64,000 bases of DNA, taken from assembly GCA_023206055.1 (NCBI GenBank), contig CP065366.1, forward strand, positions 682,001-746,000, read 5' to 3'. This DNA comes from Vibrio cyclitrophicus (GTDB taxonomy: Bacteria; Pseudomonadota; Gammaproteobacteria; Enterobacterales; Vibrionaceae). A program made the position numbers and the translations under genes. The notes beneath the pieces are model-generated. The model did not search any database. It worked only from the letters and a program-made list of their open reading frames with translations, and was not told the origin of the DNA. This document shows, in pieces, positions 52,499 through 61,112 of the stretch (the first letter of the stretch is position 1; each line of letters starts with the position of its first letter).

Positions 52499-54839
52499 GT
52501 GTCGGATTCTTTTTGTTGTCGATTAGATTGAGTTTATGTTGTCGGTACCATTCACTCAACTCTTCTAGTGGCATAGGTTTACCAAAGTAATAGCCTTGCA
52601 GCATATCGCACTGTGCCTCCTGTAACCACTGGTGCATACCTTGAGTTTCAATCCCTTCGGCGGTGACTTTTTTCCCCTGAGCATGGCACAATCCGATGAC
52701 CGGTTTTACGATGTTCTGGTTATTAGTCTCAATTAAGGTATCTAAAAACGCTTTATCCAATTTAATTTTCTGAGTCGGATACTGCACCAGTTGAGTGATC
52801 GAGGTGTAACCGGAACCAAAATCATCAATTGCCAGCCGATAACCCATGCATGACAGCTCATTCAGCAATGGAAAGCCTTCTGAATTTGAGTAAAAGGTTT
52901 CAGTGATTTCAAAATCGATCAGGCTTGGTGGGATTCGATTTAACTCCTCGTGTTCTTTAATGAAAACCGCAAGGTGAGTAGTTTCAATACCAGCCGAAGA
53001 TAAGTTGATCGACAATTGAATTGAGTGATCAAATTGAGCCTGAAGTCGATGGAATGAAGCAAACGCATTCTGTATTACCCAGCGGTCGACATGTTCGAAT
53101 AGCCCGGTTTGTTCGGCAATTGGGATGAACTCATCGGGTGGAACCAAACCAAGTTGCTTCGAATTCCAACGTAATAAAACCTCAACGCCAATTACATCAG
53201 TCCCGGTTGAATCCATATAGGGCATGTAAACGAGCCTGAATTCATCATCAAAATTCTTACCTCTAAGCGCCCGTTCAATGTCTGCTTGGCGTTGAATGGC
53301 TTTGTCTAAATCCCGTGAATAGTCAGCAAATTGGTTTTTACCTGCACGCTTGGCTTGGTACATCGCGGTATCTGCGTTCGACAGTAGCTTCTCGATTGAG
53401 TCACCATCATTAGGGTAGGTCGCAATACCAATACTGACCGTAATCGGAAAGCTTCCTGATTCGGTGACAAAGCCTTTTTGTAGGGGAGTGAGTAAATCAT
53501 TCGAGAATCGATGCGCGACATTGCCTCGCTGGCTAGGAGCGTTAATGTAGACAACGAACTCGTCACCAGAAAGTCGGGCTGGCATGCAGTGAGCGTCGAA
53601 CTCCGCTTTATAGTGGCGACAAATATCTGAAATACGCTGAGCAAAAGAGACCAGAATCGAGTCGCCGATTTGATGCCCGTATTTGTCATTCACAAACTTG
53701 AAGTTGTCCAAGTCAAAATAGAGAACCCAGGTTTCGGTATTGGAACTCGGTTTTGGCAACGATTGCTGAACGAAGGTTTGAAACTGATGCCTATTGGCTA
53801 TTTGGGTTAACTGATCATTTTCGGCCAAGAGTTTGGTTTGTTGGTAAGTGTTGTCTAGTTCCTGGTACATGTCATAGAAGCGCTGTGATAGGCGGCCAAG
53901 TTCATCACGAGAGCCTAAGCGTTCAATGTTCTTTCGTTGTTTTTTTTCGACTTGCTGTAGCTGTCGATCGAGCCGTGTTATTGGACTAATCACGGTGCGA
54001 GACAGAAGCATGAGTAACAGAGCGACAGTCACAAACGCAGATAGTGCAAACGACAAACTCAGCTTGTTCCAAATCGAATCGAGCTTGTTTTCCAATAAGA
54101 ACTGCGCAGGATCGACCGTGGCGTACAGTTCTGGTGCAAGCTTGACTGAGTGAGTAACATCATTTTCCAAAGAAACTGCTTTGGATGTGAAGAACAAACT
54201 GGTTTGGTAGTCGAACTCTATTTGCTTTCTCAGTGCATTAAACTTGTCGAGAGAGACAGATACAACAACAAAGAACACATCATCGAGTTGATTGCTTGGG
54301 GTTGGGAAAATCGCTTTTCTATCTACCTTGTCATAGTGAACCAACATCCCTTCGCCTTGGGAGTTTTGAATATAGTTAGTACTCGATGTTGCTAGGGTGT
54401 CTTGATAGTGCTGGTCAACGTACTCCAATATCTTACTGTCAATCTGAGTGCGTGAGTTGTTGGTATTATCCGCGTAATAACGCAGTTTTCGATCACCATT
54501 AAGAAGTGCTAAACCTGTATAGCTTTCATCGTCATCTTGCAGGAAATGTATGGCTTCTTGAAGGTTACTGACCAGTTCAAGATCGCGAGAAAGATTTTGA
54601 ACAGTGAGAAAATAACGCTTCACCATATCACTCTGGGTCAAGGTGTAAGAGTAGCTATTGAGAAACGAACGAGATTGGCGAAAGTATCCGGCTAGTTTTT
54701 CCATGTTTAGCTGCAGTGCATTATCTTCGCGTTTGATGAAGCTGCTTTTTTGCGTCGAATAAATAATATAGCTAGAAGCCGCGGTACTGATCAGTATCAC
54801 AGGGGCTATCAGTAGTAAGATTTTAGTACTTAGCTTCAT
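52461..54839 (-). CDS. Membrane GGDEF/EAL protein (c-di-GMP turnover)
   Basis: A 792-residue protein: N-terminal membrane segment, a periplasmic sensor region of about 240 residues, a second membrane segment (SFALSAFVTVALLLMLLS), a HAMP domain, then GGDEF (about 340-510) and EAL (about 530-775). The GGDEF loop reads RLSGDEF (Ser for the first Gly) and the EAL motif reads VEVLLRW (Val for Ala); DFGSGYTS, ETFYSN and the metal ligands look conserved. This favours a phosphodiesterase with uncertain cyclase activity. Start ATG 54839 is chosen over TTG 54854. Confidence 0.88.
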   Translation of the reverse strand: MKLSTKILLLIAPVILISTAASSYIIYSTQKSSFIKREDNALQLNMEKLAGYFRQSRSFLNSYSYTLTQSDMVKRYFLTVQNLSRDLELVSNLQEAIHFLQDDDESYTGLALLNGDRKLRYYADNTNNSRTQIDSKILEYVDQHYQDTLATSSTNYIQNSQGEGMLVHYDKVDRKAIFPTPSNQLDDVFFVVVSVSLDKFNALRKQIEFDYQTSLFFTSKAVSLENDVTHSVKLAPELYATVDPAQFLLENKLDSIWNKLSLSFALSAFVTVALLLMLLSRTVISPITRLDRQLQQVEKKQRKNIERLGSRDELGRLSQRFYDMYQELDNTYQQTKLLAENDQLTQIANRHQFQTFVQQSLPKPSSNTETWVLYFDLDNFKFVNDKYGHQIGDSILVSFAQRISDICRHYKAEFDAHCMPARLSGDEFVVYINAPSQRGNVAHRFSNDLLTPLQKGFVTESGSFPITVSIGIATYPNDGDSIEKLLSNADTAMYQAKRAGKNQFADYSRDLDKAIQRQADIERALRGKNFDDEFRLVYMPYMDSTGTDVIGVEVLLRWNSKQLGLVPPDEFIPIAEQTGLFEHVDRWVIQNAFASFHRLQAQFDHSIQLSINLSSAGIETTHLAVFIKEHEELNRIPPSLIDFEITETFYSNSEGFPLLNELSCMGYRLAIDDFGSGYTSITQLVQYPTQKIKLDKAFLDTLIETNNQNIVKPVIGLCHAQGKKVTAEGIETQGMHQWLQEAQCDMLQGYYFGKPMPLEELSEWYRQHKLNLIDNKKNPTHEICNHRIAEPS

Positions 54840-55181
54840 AGTTAATGACAACACTATTTATAAATTAAGCGCATAATTTTATGTTACTTAATGCTTACTC
54901 GCTATTAATTACACGTAGTTCGATGATTTCCTGTGAAGGGGGTAAGGTTTTGTCTTTATTGATAAAAAAAGCCACTAATGAGTTTTTGTTAGAAAGGATC
55001 AAACAGTGGAGAGAGTAAGCGTGCAGAATGTGCGAAACAAGTGAGTTGTGTTTCAGGCATGCTAGGGTGAGTTTTCTTAGCGAGAGTAGTACTCGACTAG
55101 AGGGTGATTTAAGTATTTGGCCTACGGTAGACCAAATACTTATGTTAGCTAAAAGCTGATACTTGAGCTCTTAGCTATTAG
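54840..55181. other. Spacer between the GGDEF/EAL gene and pheA, with a palindromic motif
   Basis: A gene-free stretch of 342 bp. It must carry the promoter of the GGDEF/EAL gene. A perfect inverted repeat, AAGTATTTGG (55111-55120) with CCAAATACTT (55132-55141), encloses CCTACGGTAGA and shares a 16-base arm with the motif near 44476. No T-run follows on the pheA side, so it is not a typical terminator. Confidence 0.5.
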
Positions 55182-56357
55182 CTATGATAACTTAACTTGA
55201 GTCGCTTTGATGTTCTCACTTGGGTAGCAACCCAACACTTTAAGGTGGCGAGTAATAGAGGTTAGTTCCGTTATCGCTTGCTGCATATTATCTGAATCCA
55301 GATGCGCCTCTAAATCGACATAGAACATCTCTTCCCAAGGGTTACCCATGATAGGACGAGATTCCAGCTTGGTCATGTTGATGCCTAAGCGTTGCAGGAT
55401 TAGTAGTGTCTCTACCAAAGAACCCGCCTCTTGAGATGTCGACATGATGAGCGTCGTTTTCGCTGGTATTTGAGTCGATACTTCAACAGGCTTACGAGCC
55501 ACAACGATGAAACGAGTGTGGTTCTCTGTTTGGTTTGCAATGTTGCCTTGGATTGGCTGAAGCCCATAAAGCTTGCCGCTCGAAGCATTACCAATAGCCG
55601 CTACGTCATTGCCACCCAACTCTTTAACCTTTTTCATTGCATCAGCGGTGCTTGCGCAAGACTCTAGGCTGACACCTTTAAGGCGGCTCAAGAACTCACT
55701 GCATTGTTGATGAGGTTGTGGGTGTGAATAGAGTGTTTTGATGTCTTCTAAACGGATATCACTCTTAGCAACGAGGCAGTGCTCAATCGGTTGAGAAAGT
55801 TCGCCAACAATGTATAGAGTCGTATGCTGTAGCAGGTCGTAGACCTCGTTAATTGACCCTGAACTTGTGTTCTCAATAGGTAGGACACCGTAGTCGGCAT
55901 GGCCAGACTCTACTGTTGATGCGACTTCTTTGAAGTGATTACAGTTCAGCTCAATCAATTCCATATTCTTGCGGCTGAAGTATTCGCGGCTCGCAAGGTG
56001 AGAATACGATCCCTTAGAACCTAAGAATGCAACGCGAGCCAATGGTTTACGGCTTTGCGGGTTCGCTAGGTTTTGTAAGTATGACTGCTGTAGTAAAACG
56101 GAATCTTCGATGATGGTGTGGAACAGCTTGGTAATGTACTGCGCATCAAGTTCGTATTTATCTTTGCCGTTGTTGATCAGCTTAACTAATAGTTGTTGCT
56201 CTCGTACTGCATCACGAACTGGTTTTGATGTCTCTACTTTGCTTTTAGCGACTTCGATACTTAGCTTGCGACGCTCTGAAAGTAACTTCAGGAGTTCGTC
56301 GTCTAAATCATTAAGACGAAGGCGGATATCATCCAGTGAAATTGAGCGGTCAGTCAT
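55182..56357 (-). CDS. pheA: Bifunctional chorismate mutase / prephenate dehydratase PheA
   Basis: Makes phenylpyruvate for phenylalanine. The 391 residues hold a chorismate mutase domain (1-90; IRLRLNDLDDELLKLLSERRKLSIEVAKSK), a dehydratase domain (FLGSKGSYSHLASREYF, NTSSGSINEVYDLL, NHTRFIVVA) and an ACT regulatory domain with ESRPIMGNPWEEMFYVDLE for Phe binding. It is preceded by a Phe-rich leader peptide and an attenuator, as in E. coli, and by raiA further upstream. Confidence 0.95.
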   Translation of the reverse strand: MTDRSISLDDIRLRLNDLDDELLKLLSERRKLSIEVAKSKVETSKPVRDAVREQQLLVKLINNGKDKYELDAQYITKLFHTIIEDSVLLQQSYLQNLANPQSRKPLARVAFLGSKGSYSHLASREYFSRKNMELIELNCNHFKEVASTVESGHADYGVLPIENTSSGSINEVYDLLQHTTLYIVGELSQPIEHCLVAKSDIRLEDIKTLYSHPQPHQQCSEFLSRLKGVSLESCASTADAMKKVKELGGNDVAAIGNASSGKLYGLQPIQGNIANQTENHTRFIVVARKPVEVSTQIPAKTTLIMSTSQEAGSLVETLLILQRLGINMTKLESRPIMGNPWEEMFYVDLEAHLDSDNMQQAITELTSITRHLKVLGCYPSENIKATQVKLS

Positions 56358-56371
56358 AAATGTGTCCTTAT

Positions 56372-56399
56372 AAAAAAGCCTCCCTAGTGTGGGAGGCTT
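56372..56399 (-). terminator. pheA attenuator (terminator hairpin)
   Basis: On the minus strand AGCCTCCC and GGGAGGCT form a perfect 8-bp stem, loop ACACTA, then T6, ending 14 bases before the pheA start codon. An upstream GGAGGCT just after the leader stop codon (plus-strand 56437-56443) can pair with the first arm, giving the antiterminator. Confidence 0.92.
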
Positions 56400-56445
56400 C
56401 TTGTTCGTTTTTGACTTGTTTTTCTAAAACGACTTAGCCTCCGAT

Positions 56446-56493
56446 TTACGGAAGAAAAAAGAAGTCAAAAATAAACAAAGATTGAGTGTGCAT
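56446..56493 (-). CDS. pheL: phe leader peptide PheL
   Basis: A 15-residue ORF, MHTQSLFIFDFFFLP, with five Phe codons. It lies between a sigma-70 promoter and the attenuator. E. coli PheL is also 15 residues with a run of Phe. Ribosome stalling at Phe codons under Phe starvation would free the antiterminator and allow pheA transcription. No strong ribosome binding site is visible. Confidence 0.9.
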   Translation of the reverse strand: MHTQSLFIFDFFFLP

Positions 56494-56523
56494 AAAAAGT
56501 GATTGTTTTATGAATGTTTAAAC

Positions 56524-56552
56524 ACAATAAGCAAGCGAGCTACGAGCGTCAA
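56524..56552 (-). promoter_or_regulatory. pheL-pheA promoter
   Basis: Minus-strand TTGACG (56547-56552), 17-bp spacer and TATTGT (56524-56529), just downstream of the raiA terminator and 31 bp before pheL. Confidence 0.75.
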
Positions 56553-56554
56553 GC

Positions 56555-56586
56555 AAAAAAATAGCGCCCTGAGGCGCTATTTTTTA
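56555..56586 (-). terminator. raiA terminator
   Basis: ATAGCGCC with GGCGCTAT, tetraloop, T-run on the minus strand; it separates raiA from the pheL promoter. Confidence 0.9.
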
Positions 56587-56601
56587 ATCTGTTCTCTTTC
56601 C

Positions 56602-56937
56602 TTATTCTACTTCAGCTTCTAGCTCTTCGATTTCAGGCTTTTCAGCGCGGCGCGCTTCTGGTTTATGGCGTAGCTTGTTGAGTTGACGCTCTAGTTTTTG
56701 TTCTACTTCGTTGATCGCTACGTAGAGGTCGTCATGGATTGATGAAGCAACAAGTTGGCCTTTTGGTACTGTTAGAACCGCTTCAAACTTCTTCTTTTTG
56801 TTTGGTTCTTCGCTAAAGCTCGCTTGGCAGCCTATGATGTCTACTTGCCATTTATCCAGCTTTTTAAATTTGCTTTCTATGTGATCACGGATTGCAGAGG
56901 TAATGTCGATGTTTTTACCAGTGATGTTCATTTTCAT
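56602..56937 (-). CDS. raiA: Ribosome-associated translation inhibitor RaiA (YfiA)
   Basis: Binds the 30S decoding region and inactivates ribosomes in stationary phase and cold. The 111 residues match E. coli RaiA: MKMNITGKNIDITSAIRDHIESKFKKLDKW and INEVEQKLERQLNKLRHKPEARR, with the acidic C-terminal tail (EELEAEVE) that marks RaiA rather than short HPF. Adjacent to pheL-pheA, as in E. coli. Confidence 0.93.
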   Translation of the reverse strand: MKMNITGKNIDITSAIRDHIESKFKKLDKWQVDIIGCQASFSEEPNKKKKFEAVLTVPKGQLVASSIHDDLYVAINEVEQKLERQLNKLRHKPEARRAEKPEIEELEAEVE

Positions 56938-57272
56938 AGAAGTTTTCCTCTGTTGTATCCCTCATGGGTTAACTTCAGATTACGACTTTTAGGAATGAAT
57001 AATGTGATCTGGATCTTGTTTTGGTCGGGTGGGGTAAGCATTAAAATCAAATGTGATGTTACGCAAGTCTTGATATGTTTTTGGCGGAAAATGCTTGTTA
57101 TCCTTATGAAAAACGATAACTTGTAGGCAAGGCTTCGCTAAAAATTAAACCAGTTTTTAGGGGCGTCTTACAGCTTATAGAAAGTACTTGATTGAAATAC
57201 ACTCAATAGTGTTTTGTGATAAAGGTCTCGTGATATAGATCACTACGTAAGCTTCTTCAGAATTAGATAAAC
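56938..57272. other. Spacer upstream of raiA
   Basis: About 335 bp without a credible gene. It must contain the raiA promoter; I cannot pick one element with confidence. It ends at a strong hairpin (57273-57303). Confidence 0.45.
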
Positions 57273-57303
57273 AAAAGCCGCATAAGTTTGTTATGCGGCT
57301 TTT
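57273..57303. terminator. Terminator now separated from mltF-like gene by an IS
   Basis: A 13-bp perfect stem AAAAGCCGCATAA with TTATGCGGCTTTT and a 5-nt loop. Before the IS3-family insertion it would have lain within about 120 bp of the 3' end of the MltF-like gene, which it probably served. Confidence 0.8.
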
Positions 57304-57368
57304 GTGTTTTTAGCCTTACCTGATGTGACCCCATAAAAGTAGACACTTAATACAGAGCATTGAGTGTC

Positions 57369-57686
57369 ATGAAAGTAAAATCACAAAGGCAATATACAGA
57401 CGAATTTAAACGAGAAGCTGTTCAGCGATCTCTCGATTCTTCTGACACCGTTAAGTCAGTAGCACTATCCTTAGGAATATCGCCGGTGCTACTTTCTAAA
57501 TGGAGATGCCAAATGACGTCGAAGAAGACTAATAACTCCCTCCCAATACCTAACCACGGTCCCGAAAAATCCGTTGCACAACTGGAGAAAGAGATCCGTC
57601 AATTGAAAAAGAAGCTTGAGATGGCAGAGCTGGAGAATGATTTCTTAAAGGAAGCGAAGGCTTTCTTCGACAGCCAAAAAGAATAA
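57369..57686 (+). CDS. IS3-family transposase OrfA
   Basis: 105 residues: N-terminal helix-turn-helix (QYTDEFKREAVQRSLDSSDTVKSVALSLGISPVLLSKW) and a C-terminal leucine-zipper-like coiled coil (VAQLEKEIRQLKKKLEMAELENDFLKEA). Start ATG 57369; an in-frame start at 57360 is also open. The frame ends in CAA AAA GAA TAA, and the A5 run (57676-57680) is a plausible -1 slip site into the orfB frame. Confidence 0.9.
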   Translation: MKVKSQRQYTDEFKREAVQRSLDSSDTVKSVALSLGISPVLLSKWRCQMTSKKTNNSLPIPNHGPEKSVAQLEKEIRQLKKKLEMAELENDFLKEAKAFFDSQKE

Positions 57687-57715
57687 GGTTCGAGTATATC
57701 CTTAAGAAGGCCAGT

Positions 57716-58543
57716 GTGAAGTTTCCTGTCATTCGACTATGCAAATGGTTAGGCGTTTCTAAAGCGGGTTATTACAAGTGGCTAACAAGGAAACCATCGA
57801 AGCGAGAGACAGACAATGAGTCTTTAAGTCACTACTTGAGGAGAGAAAGCAAAGCTCAGTATTGTATTCCAGGCTATCGAAAGCTTTGGGAAGCAGCAGT
57901 CGCTAACGGCTTTATTTGCAATAAGAAGCGAGTACAGAGGCTTCTACAGAATATGGGCTATCGCTCTTGCGCGAGTAAGAGGCGATATGGACGAGCGCCA
58001 AGACAAAATGCTCTTATACCAGCCTATAACATTCTTGCCCGTCAATTTAAGGTGGATAAACCCGATCGAGTTTGGGTGTCTGATATAACTCAGGTGCGCT
58101 GTACGGATGGCTGGCAATACCTGTGCGTCGTCTTAGATTTGTTTTCACGCAAAGTGATTGGTTGGTCAACAAGTCGCATTAATAACGCAAAGTTAGTGCT
58201 AAGAAGCCTGGATAAGGCTTGGGAACAAAGGCAGCCCTTAGGTCACAAGCTTTTGTTTCACTCCGATCAAGGTATACAGTATCGAGCGTTGGAGACGATC
58301 CGTTGGCACCGTAAACGAAAGATTAAAGTCAGTATGTCGAGAAAAGGAAACTGTTGGGATAACGCTTGTTCCGAAAGCTTCTTTGCGCAATATAAGAAAG
58401 AGTGGGTGAATAACTTAGATCAGCTTTCACGACAAGAAATGACGATGCAGAGTCGCATTTATATCGATACCTATTATAATCCAGTAAGAAGACATGGGAC
58501 TCTAGGTGGAGTGAGTCCCATGGACTTTGAACTAATCAACTAA
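57716..58543 (+). CDS. IS3-family transposase OrfB (DDE catalytic part)
   Basis: 275 residues from GTG 57716; the frame is open upstream to the end of orfA, so the active OrfAB protein is probably made by -1 frameshifting. The integrase core (rve) has Asp in WVSDITQV, Asp in HSDQGIQY and Glu in CSESFFAQYK with the usual 35-residue spacing. The upstream HTH_21 segment and C-terminal YNPVRRHGTLGGVSP are typical. Looks intact. Confidence 0.92.
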   Translation: MKFPVIRLCKWLGVSKAGYYKWLTRKPSKRETDNESLSHYLRRESKAQYCIPGYRKLWEAAVANGFICNKKRVQRLLQNMGYRSCASKRRYGRAPRQNALIPAYNILARQFKVDKPDRVWVSDITQVRCTDGWQYLCVVLDLFSRKVIGWSTSRINNAKLVLRSLDKAWEQRQPLGHKLLFHSDQGIQYRALETIRWHRKRKIKVSMSRKGNCWDNACSESFFAQYKKEWVNNLDQLSRQEMTMQSRIYIDTYYNPVRRHGTLGGVSPMDFELIN

Positions 58544-58576
58544 ACCCCTGTGTCTACTTTTTAGGGGCCATATCAA

Positions 58577-58634
58577 CCTAATACCTAATACCTAATACCT
58601 AATACCTAATACCTAATACCTAATACCTAATACC
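58577..58634. repeat. Heptanucleotide tandem repeat (CCTAATA)x8
   Basis: Eight perfect copies of CCTAATA plus CC, starting within the IS3 target duplication. Non-coding, downstream of the MltF-like gene. Confidence 0.97.
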
Positions 58635-58637
58635 TTT

Positions 58638-58667
58638 AGCTCTACAGCTCTACAGCTCTACAGCTCT
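58638..58667. repeat. Octanucleotide tandem repeat (AGCTCTAC)x3.75
   Basis: Three perfect copies plus six bases, three bp from the heptamer array and 15 bp from the stop codon of the MltF-like gene. Confidence 0.95.
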
Positions 58668-58682
58668 GGAGTTGAGGCGATC

Positions 58683-60101
58683 CTAATCGTTAGTGTTAAG
58701 TAATCTCGTGGTACCGTCCTCTCGGGTGGCATTGATAGTTTGTAATTGTTTATAGATTACGAAGTAACGATTAATGTTGGCAACATAGGTTACGGGTTCT
58801 TTACTCACGTATTTGCGAGTGATGATTTCTACGTTTTTAAACCAAATGTTTGGGTTGTAGCCTTTTTGCTTGGCAAGGTGTCTCATCTTTCTGATTTTAG
58901 CGGGGCCCGCGTTGTAAGAAGCCAAAGTGAAGTAGATTTTATTGTCCGGTGATATTGCTGGGTCGTCAAAATACCGGTCTTTGATAAAGCGCATATATTT
59001 CACACCTGCATGGATGTTGTTATCCACTTTATGGATGTTCTTGATGTTGACGTTTTTATCTTTTGCAGTACTCGGTAGTATCTGCATCACACCAATAGCC
59101 CCTCGATGAGAAACTCGGCTCTGATCCAGCCCTGATTCTTGGAAACCTTGAGCTGACATCATCAAAGGATCAAATTCATACTTGCTCGAATACTTTTCAA
59201 AGACATCTGAGAGTTTAGCCACTCGGTCTACTTTATTCGGGTCGAGTGCTCGGCCCAACCAGCGAGTATTGTCGATGTATTTCTGGTAGATGACGTTTCC
59301 AAGCAGGGTGCCTGTTCGTGCGGTTTTGACGTATTTGTTTATCTCTTTCTTCAGTTGAGGGCTGTCTTTTCTTAAAGCCCAAGCAATACGACCATTTTCT
59401 CGCAAAGGTAAGTCGTTATGGACTTGAATATTTTCCATTACATCGGTCCACAGTTTCGCTTTATGGTTATCTAGAATTGTGCCTTGTATGTAGCCTTGGT
59501 TAACCAGCTCTATCAGCTCATAGTCCTGTAATGATTCCTCGATAAAGTGGACATGCACTGGTGGTAAACCTAGTTCGTTAAGTTCTTTATTGACTCTTTG
59601 TACACTCTCGAAGTAACTCGAACTTGCTCGGATCCACACCTCTTTACCGCTCAATTGCTTGATCTCGGTGAGAGGTTTGGCCTTTTTCCCTGTGATAATG
59701 AGTTCTTTACCATCTTTAATCATCGGATCTGAAAAATCGATGGTTCGTAATCGTTTGTCGGTGATCGTTAGGTTAGCGACAGCGACATCACCATAGCCAG
59801 ATTCCAAAGAGGGAATTAGATCATCTCGTTGCACGGGGATGATTTGAACGTTGAGGTAGGGATGTTTCTTACGAAGACTTTTTTCAAAGTGGTAGAGCAT
59901 TTCTGCCACAATGCCTTTTGGCTTGCCATCCTCGATGTAATAGAAACCAAGATCGGCAGACACGAGCACTCTAACTGTCCCTTTGGTTTTGAGCGCATCC
60001 AAGTCGCCCATGTAAGGCTTATTGCTTAATGGGGACAGTTCTAATGCGTAGGATAATTGGTTAAATAGCGATATCCAGATAAATAATAACAACCTACTCA
60101 C
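58683..60101 (-). CDS. MltF-like lytic murein transglycosylase
   Basis: About 472 residues: signal peptide (to about YALE), a periplasmic SBP_bac_3 solute-binding-like domain (about 40-265) and an SLT transglycosylase domain (about 300-430) with the catalytic Glu in AQGFQESGLDQSRVSHRGAIGVMQILPSTA and YFTLASYNAGPAKIRKM. This domain pair is that of MltF, but location beside bamD differs from E. coli mltF, so it may be a paralogue. I prefer start GTG 60101, seven bases after GGAG; GTG 60107 overlaps that site. Confidence 0.88.
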   Translation of the reverse strand: MSRLLLFIWISLFNQLSYALELSPLSNKPYMGDLDALKTKGTVRVLVSADLGFYYIEDGKPKGIVAEMLYHFEKSLRKKHPYLNVQIIPVQRDDLIPSLESGYGDVAVANLTITDKRLRTIDFSDPMIKDGKELIITGKKAKPLTEIKQLSGKEVWIRASSSYFESVQRVNKELNELGLPPVHVHFIEESLQDYELIELVNQGYIQGTILDNHKAKLWTDVMENIQVHNDLPLRENGRIAWALRKDSPQLKKEINKYVKTARTGTLLGNVIYQKYIDNTRWLGRALDPNKVDRVAKLSDVFEKYSSKYEFDPLMMSAQGFQESGLDQSRVSHRGAIGVMQILPSTAKDKNVNIKNIHKVDNNIHAGVKYMRFIKDRYFDDPAISPDNKIYFTLASYNAGPAKIRKMRHLAKQKGYNPNIWFKNVEIITRKYVSKEPVTYVANINRYFVIYKQLQTINATREDGTTRLLNTND

Positions 60102-60189
60102 ATCCACACTCCATGTTGATGTTTTGTTAAAAGTTATCTTTTGAAGATACCGTGTATTGTGCGATTCATCAAGTTTACGATATGTGGAT

Positions 60190-60220
60190 AAAAAAACGCG
60201 CTAGTAAATTAGCGCGCTTT
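60190..60220 (-). terminator. bamD terminator
   Basis: CGCGCTA with TAGCGCG, 6-nt loop, and a run of seven T on the minus strand. Confidence 0.85.
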
Positions 60221-60246
60221 TTGGATTGAGATGACAAGAAGTTTAA

Positions 60247-60975
60247 TTAAGGTAGTGGGTTTAACTCAATCAACTTTTCTGTTCTTAACACAGCATCTTC
60301 TAGTCCGAGCTGCTCGTAGGCTTCTAACTGTATTTTCAGAGATTTACGCGCAGCAATGGTGTCTGGGTAAGTTTTTTGTAGCTCTTGCGTTCTGTTGATC
60401 GCAGCAATCCAAGCTTCACGACGCAGATAGAAATCAGCGGTTGCTAGATCGTAATCAGCCAAACGGTTTTTAAGTGCGAACATGCGTTTTTGTGCATCTT
60501 CAGCATATGGGCTTGCAGGGAAACGTTCTAAAAGTCGTTTGAAATCAGCAAACGCTAGTTTCACTGGTTCTGGATCTCGGTCGCTGCGATCGATATTAAA
60601 AATATCGTGCATGAAGTTTCGATCTTGAGCCATGTGTGTCAGGCCACGCATGTAAAGAACCCAATCCTGTTTTTCATGAGTTGGGTTTAAGCGTAGGAAT
60701 CGTGAAATGGTGGCAAGGCCTAACGCCAAGTCATCATTTTTGTAATACGCGTAAATCAGATCCAGTTGTACTTGTTCAGAATAGGCGCCGAATGGGTAAC
60801 GAGAGTCTAAGGCTTCTAGCTTTTCGATTGCAGAAAGCCAGCTACCACTCTGAAGTGATTCTTGGGCGTCAGAGTAAAGAACCGATGGCGGTACATCCGG
60901 TACTATTTCTTCACTACTTGAACAACCAACTAAGAGTGATACGGCTAATAGACCCGATAAAGTAAGGTGTTTCAT
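60247..60975 (-). CDS. bamD: Outer-membrane assembly lipoprotein BamD
   Basis: Essential lipoprotein of the BAM complex that folds outer-membrane proteins. The 242 residues have a lipobox LLVGC (Cys18) and five TPR-like repeats: ALDSRYPFGAYSEQVQLDLIYAYYKNDD, SRFLRLNPTHEKQDWVLYMRGL and ERFPASPYAEDAQKRM. Matches E. coli BamD (YfiO). Divergent from rluD, as in E. coli. Confidence 0.95.
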   Translation of the reverse strand: MKHLTLSGLLAVSLLVGCSSSEEIVPDVPPSVLYSDAQESLQSGSWLSAIEKLEALDSRYPFGAYSEQVQLDLIYAYYKNDDLALGLATISRFLRLNPTHEKQDWVLYMRGLTHMAQDRNFMHDIFNIDRSDRDPEPVKLAFADFKRLLERFPASPYAEDAQKRMFALKNRLADYDLATADFYLRREAWIAAINRTQELQKTYPDTIAARKSLKIQLEAYEQLGLEDAVLRTEKLIELNPLP

Positions 60976-61112
60976 GTCAGGCGTCGATTCCTTGAATTAA
61001 ATATTTCGTAAGCTTCCGTTACTTTCTAACCAGTAACAGATACAATGATGCAATTATTCTATTTTATCCATACTAATGGGTATTAGTCTCACGGTTTTTA
61101 AAAAAGTTCGAT

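Larger units (their letters stand above)
57321..58575 (+). mobile_element. IS3-family insertion sequence
   Basis: A complete 1255-bp element with terminal repeats TGATGTGACCCCATAAAAG on the left and TGATATGGCCCCTAAAAAG (inverted) on the right, both continuing into TAGACAC. A 3-bp duplication ACC flanks it (57318-57320, 58576-58578), as is normal for IS3. It carries orfA and orfB in a -1 frameshift arrangement. Single copy in this window. Confidence 0.93.

Noticed and set aside
58577..58667. CRISPR array
   Set aside because: The units are 7 and 8 bp with no spacers, and no cas genes are present; these are microsatellites.
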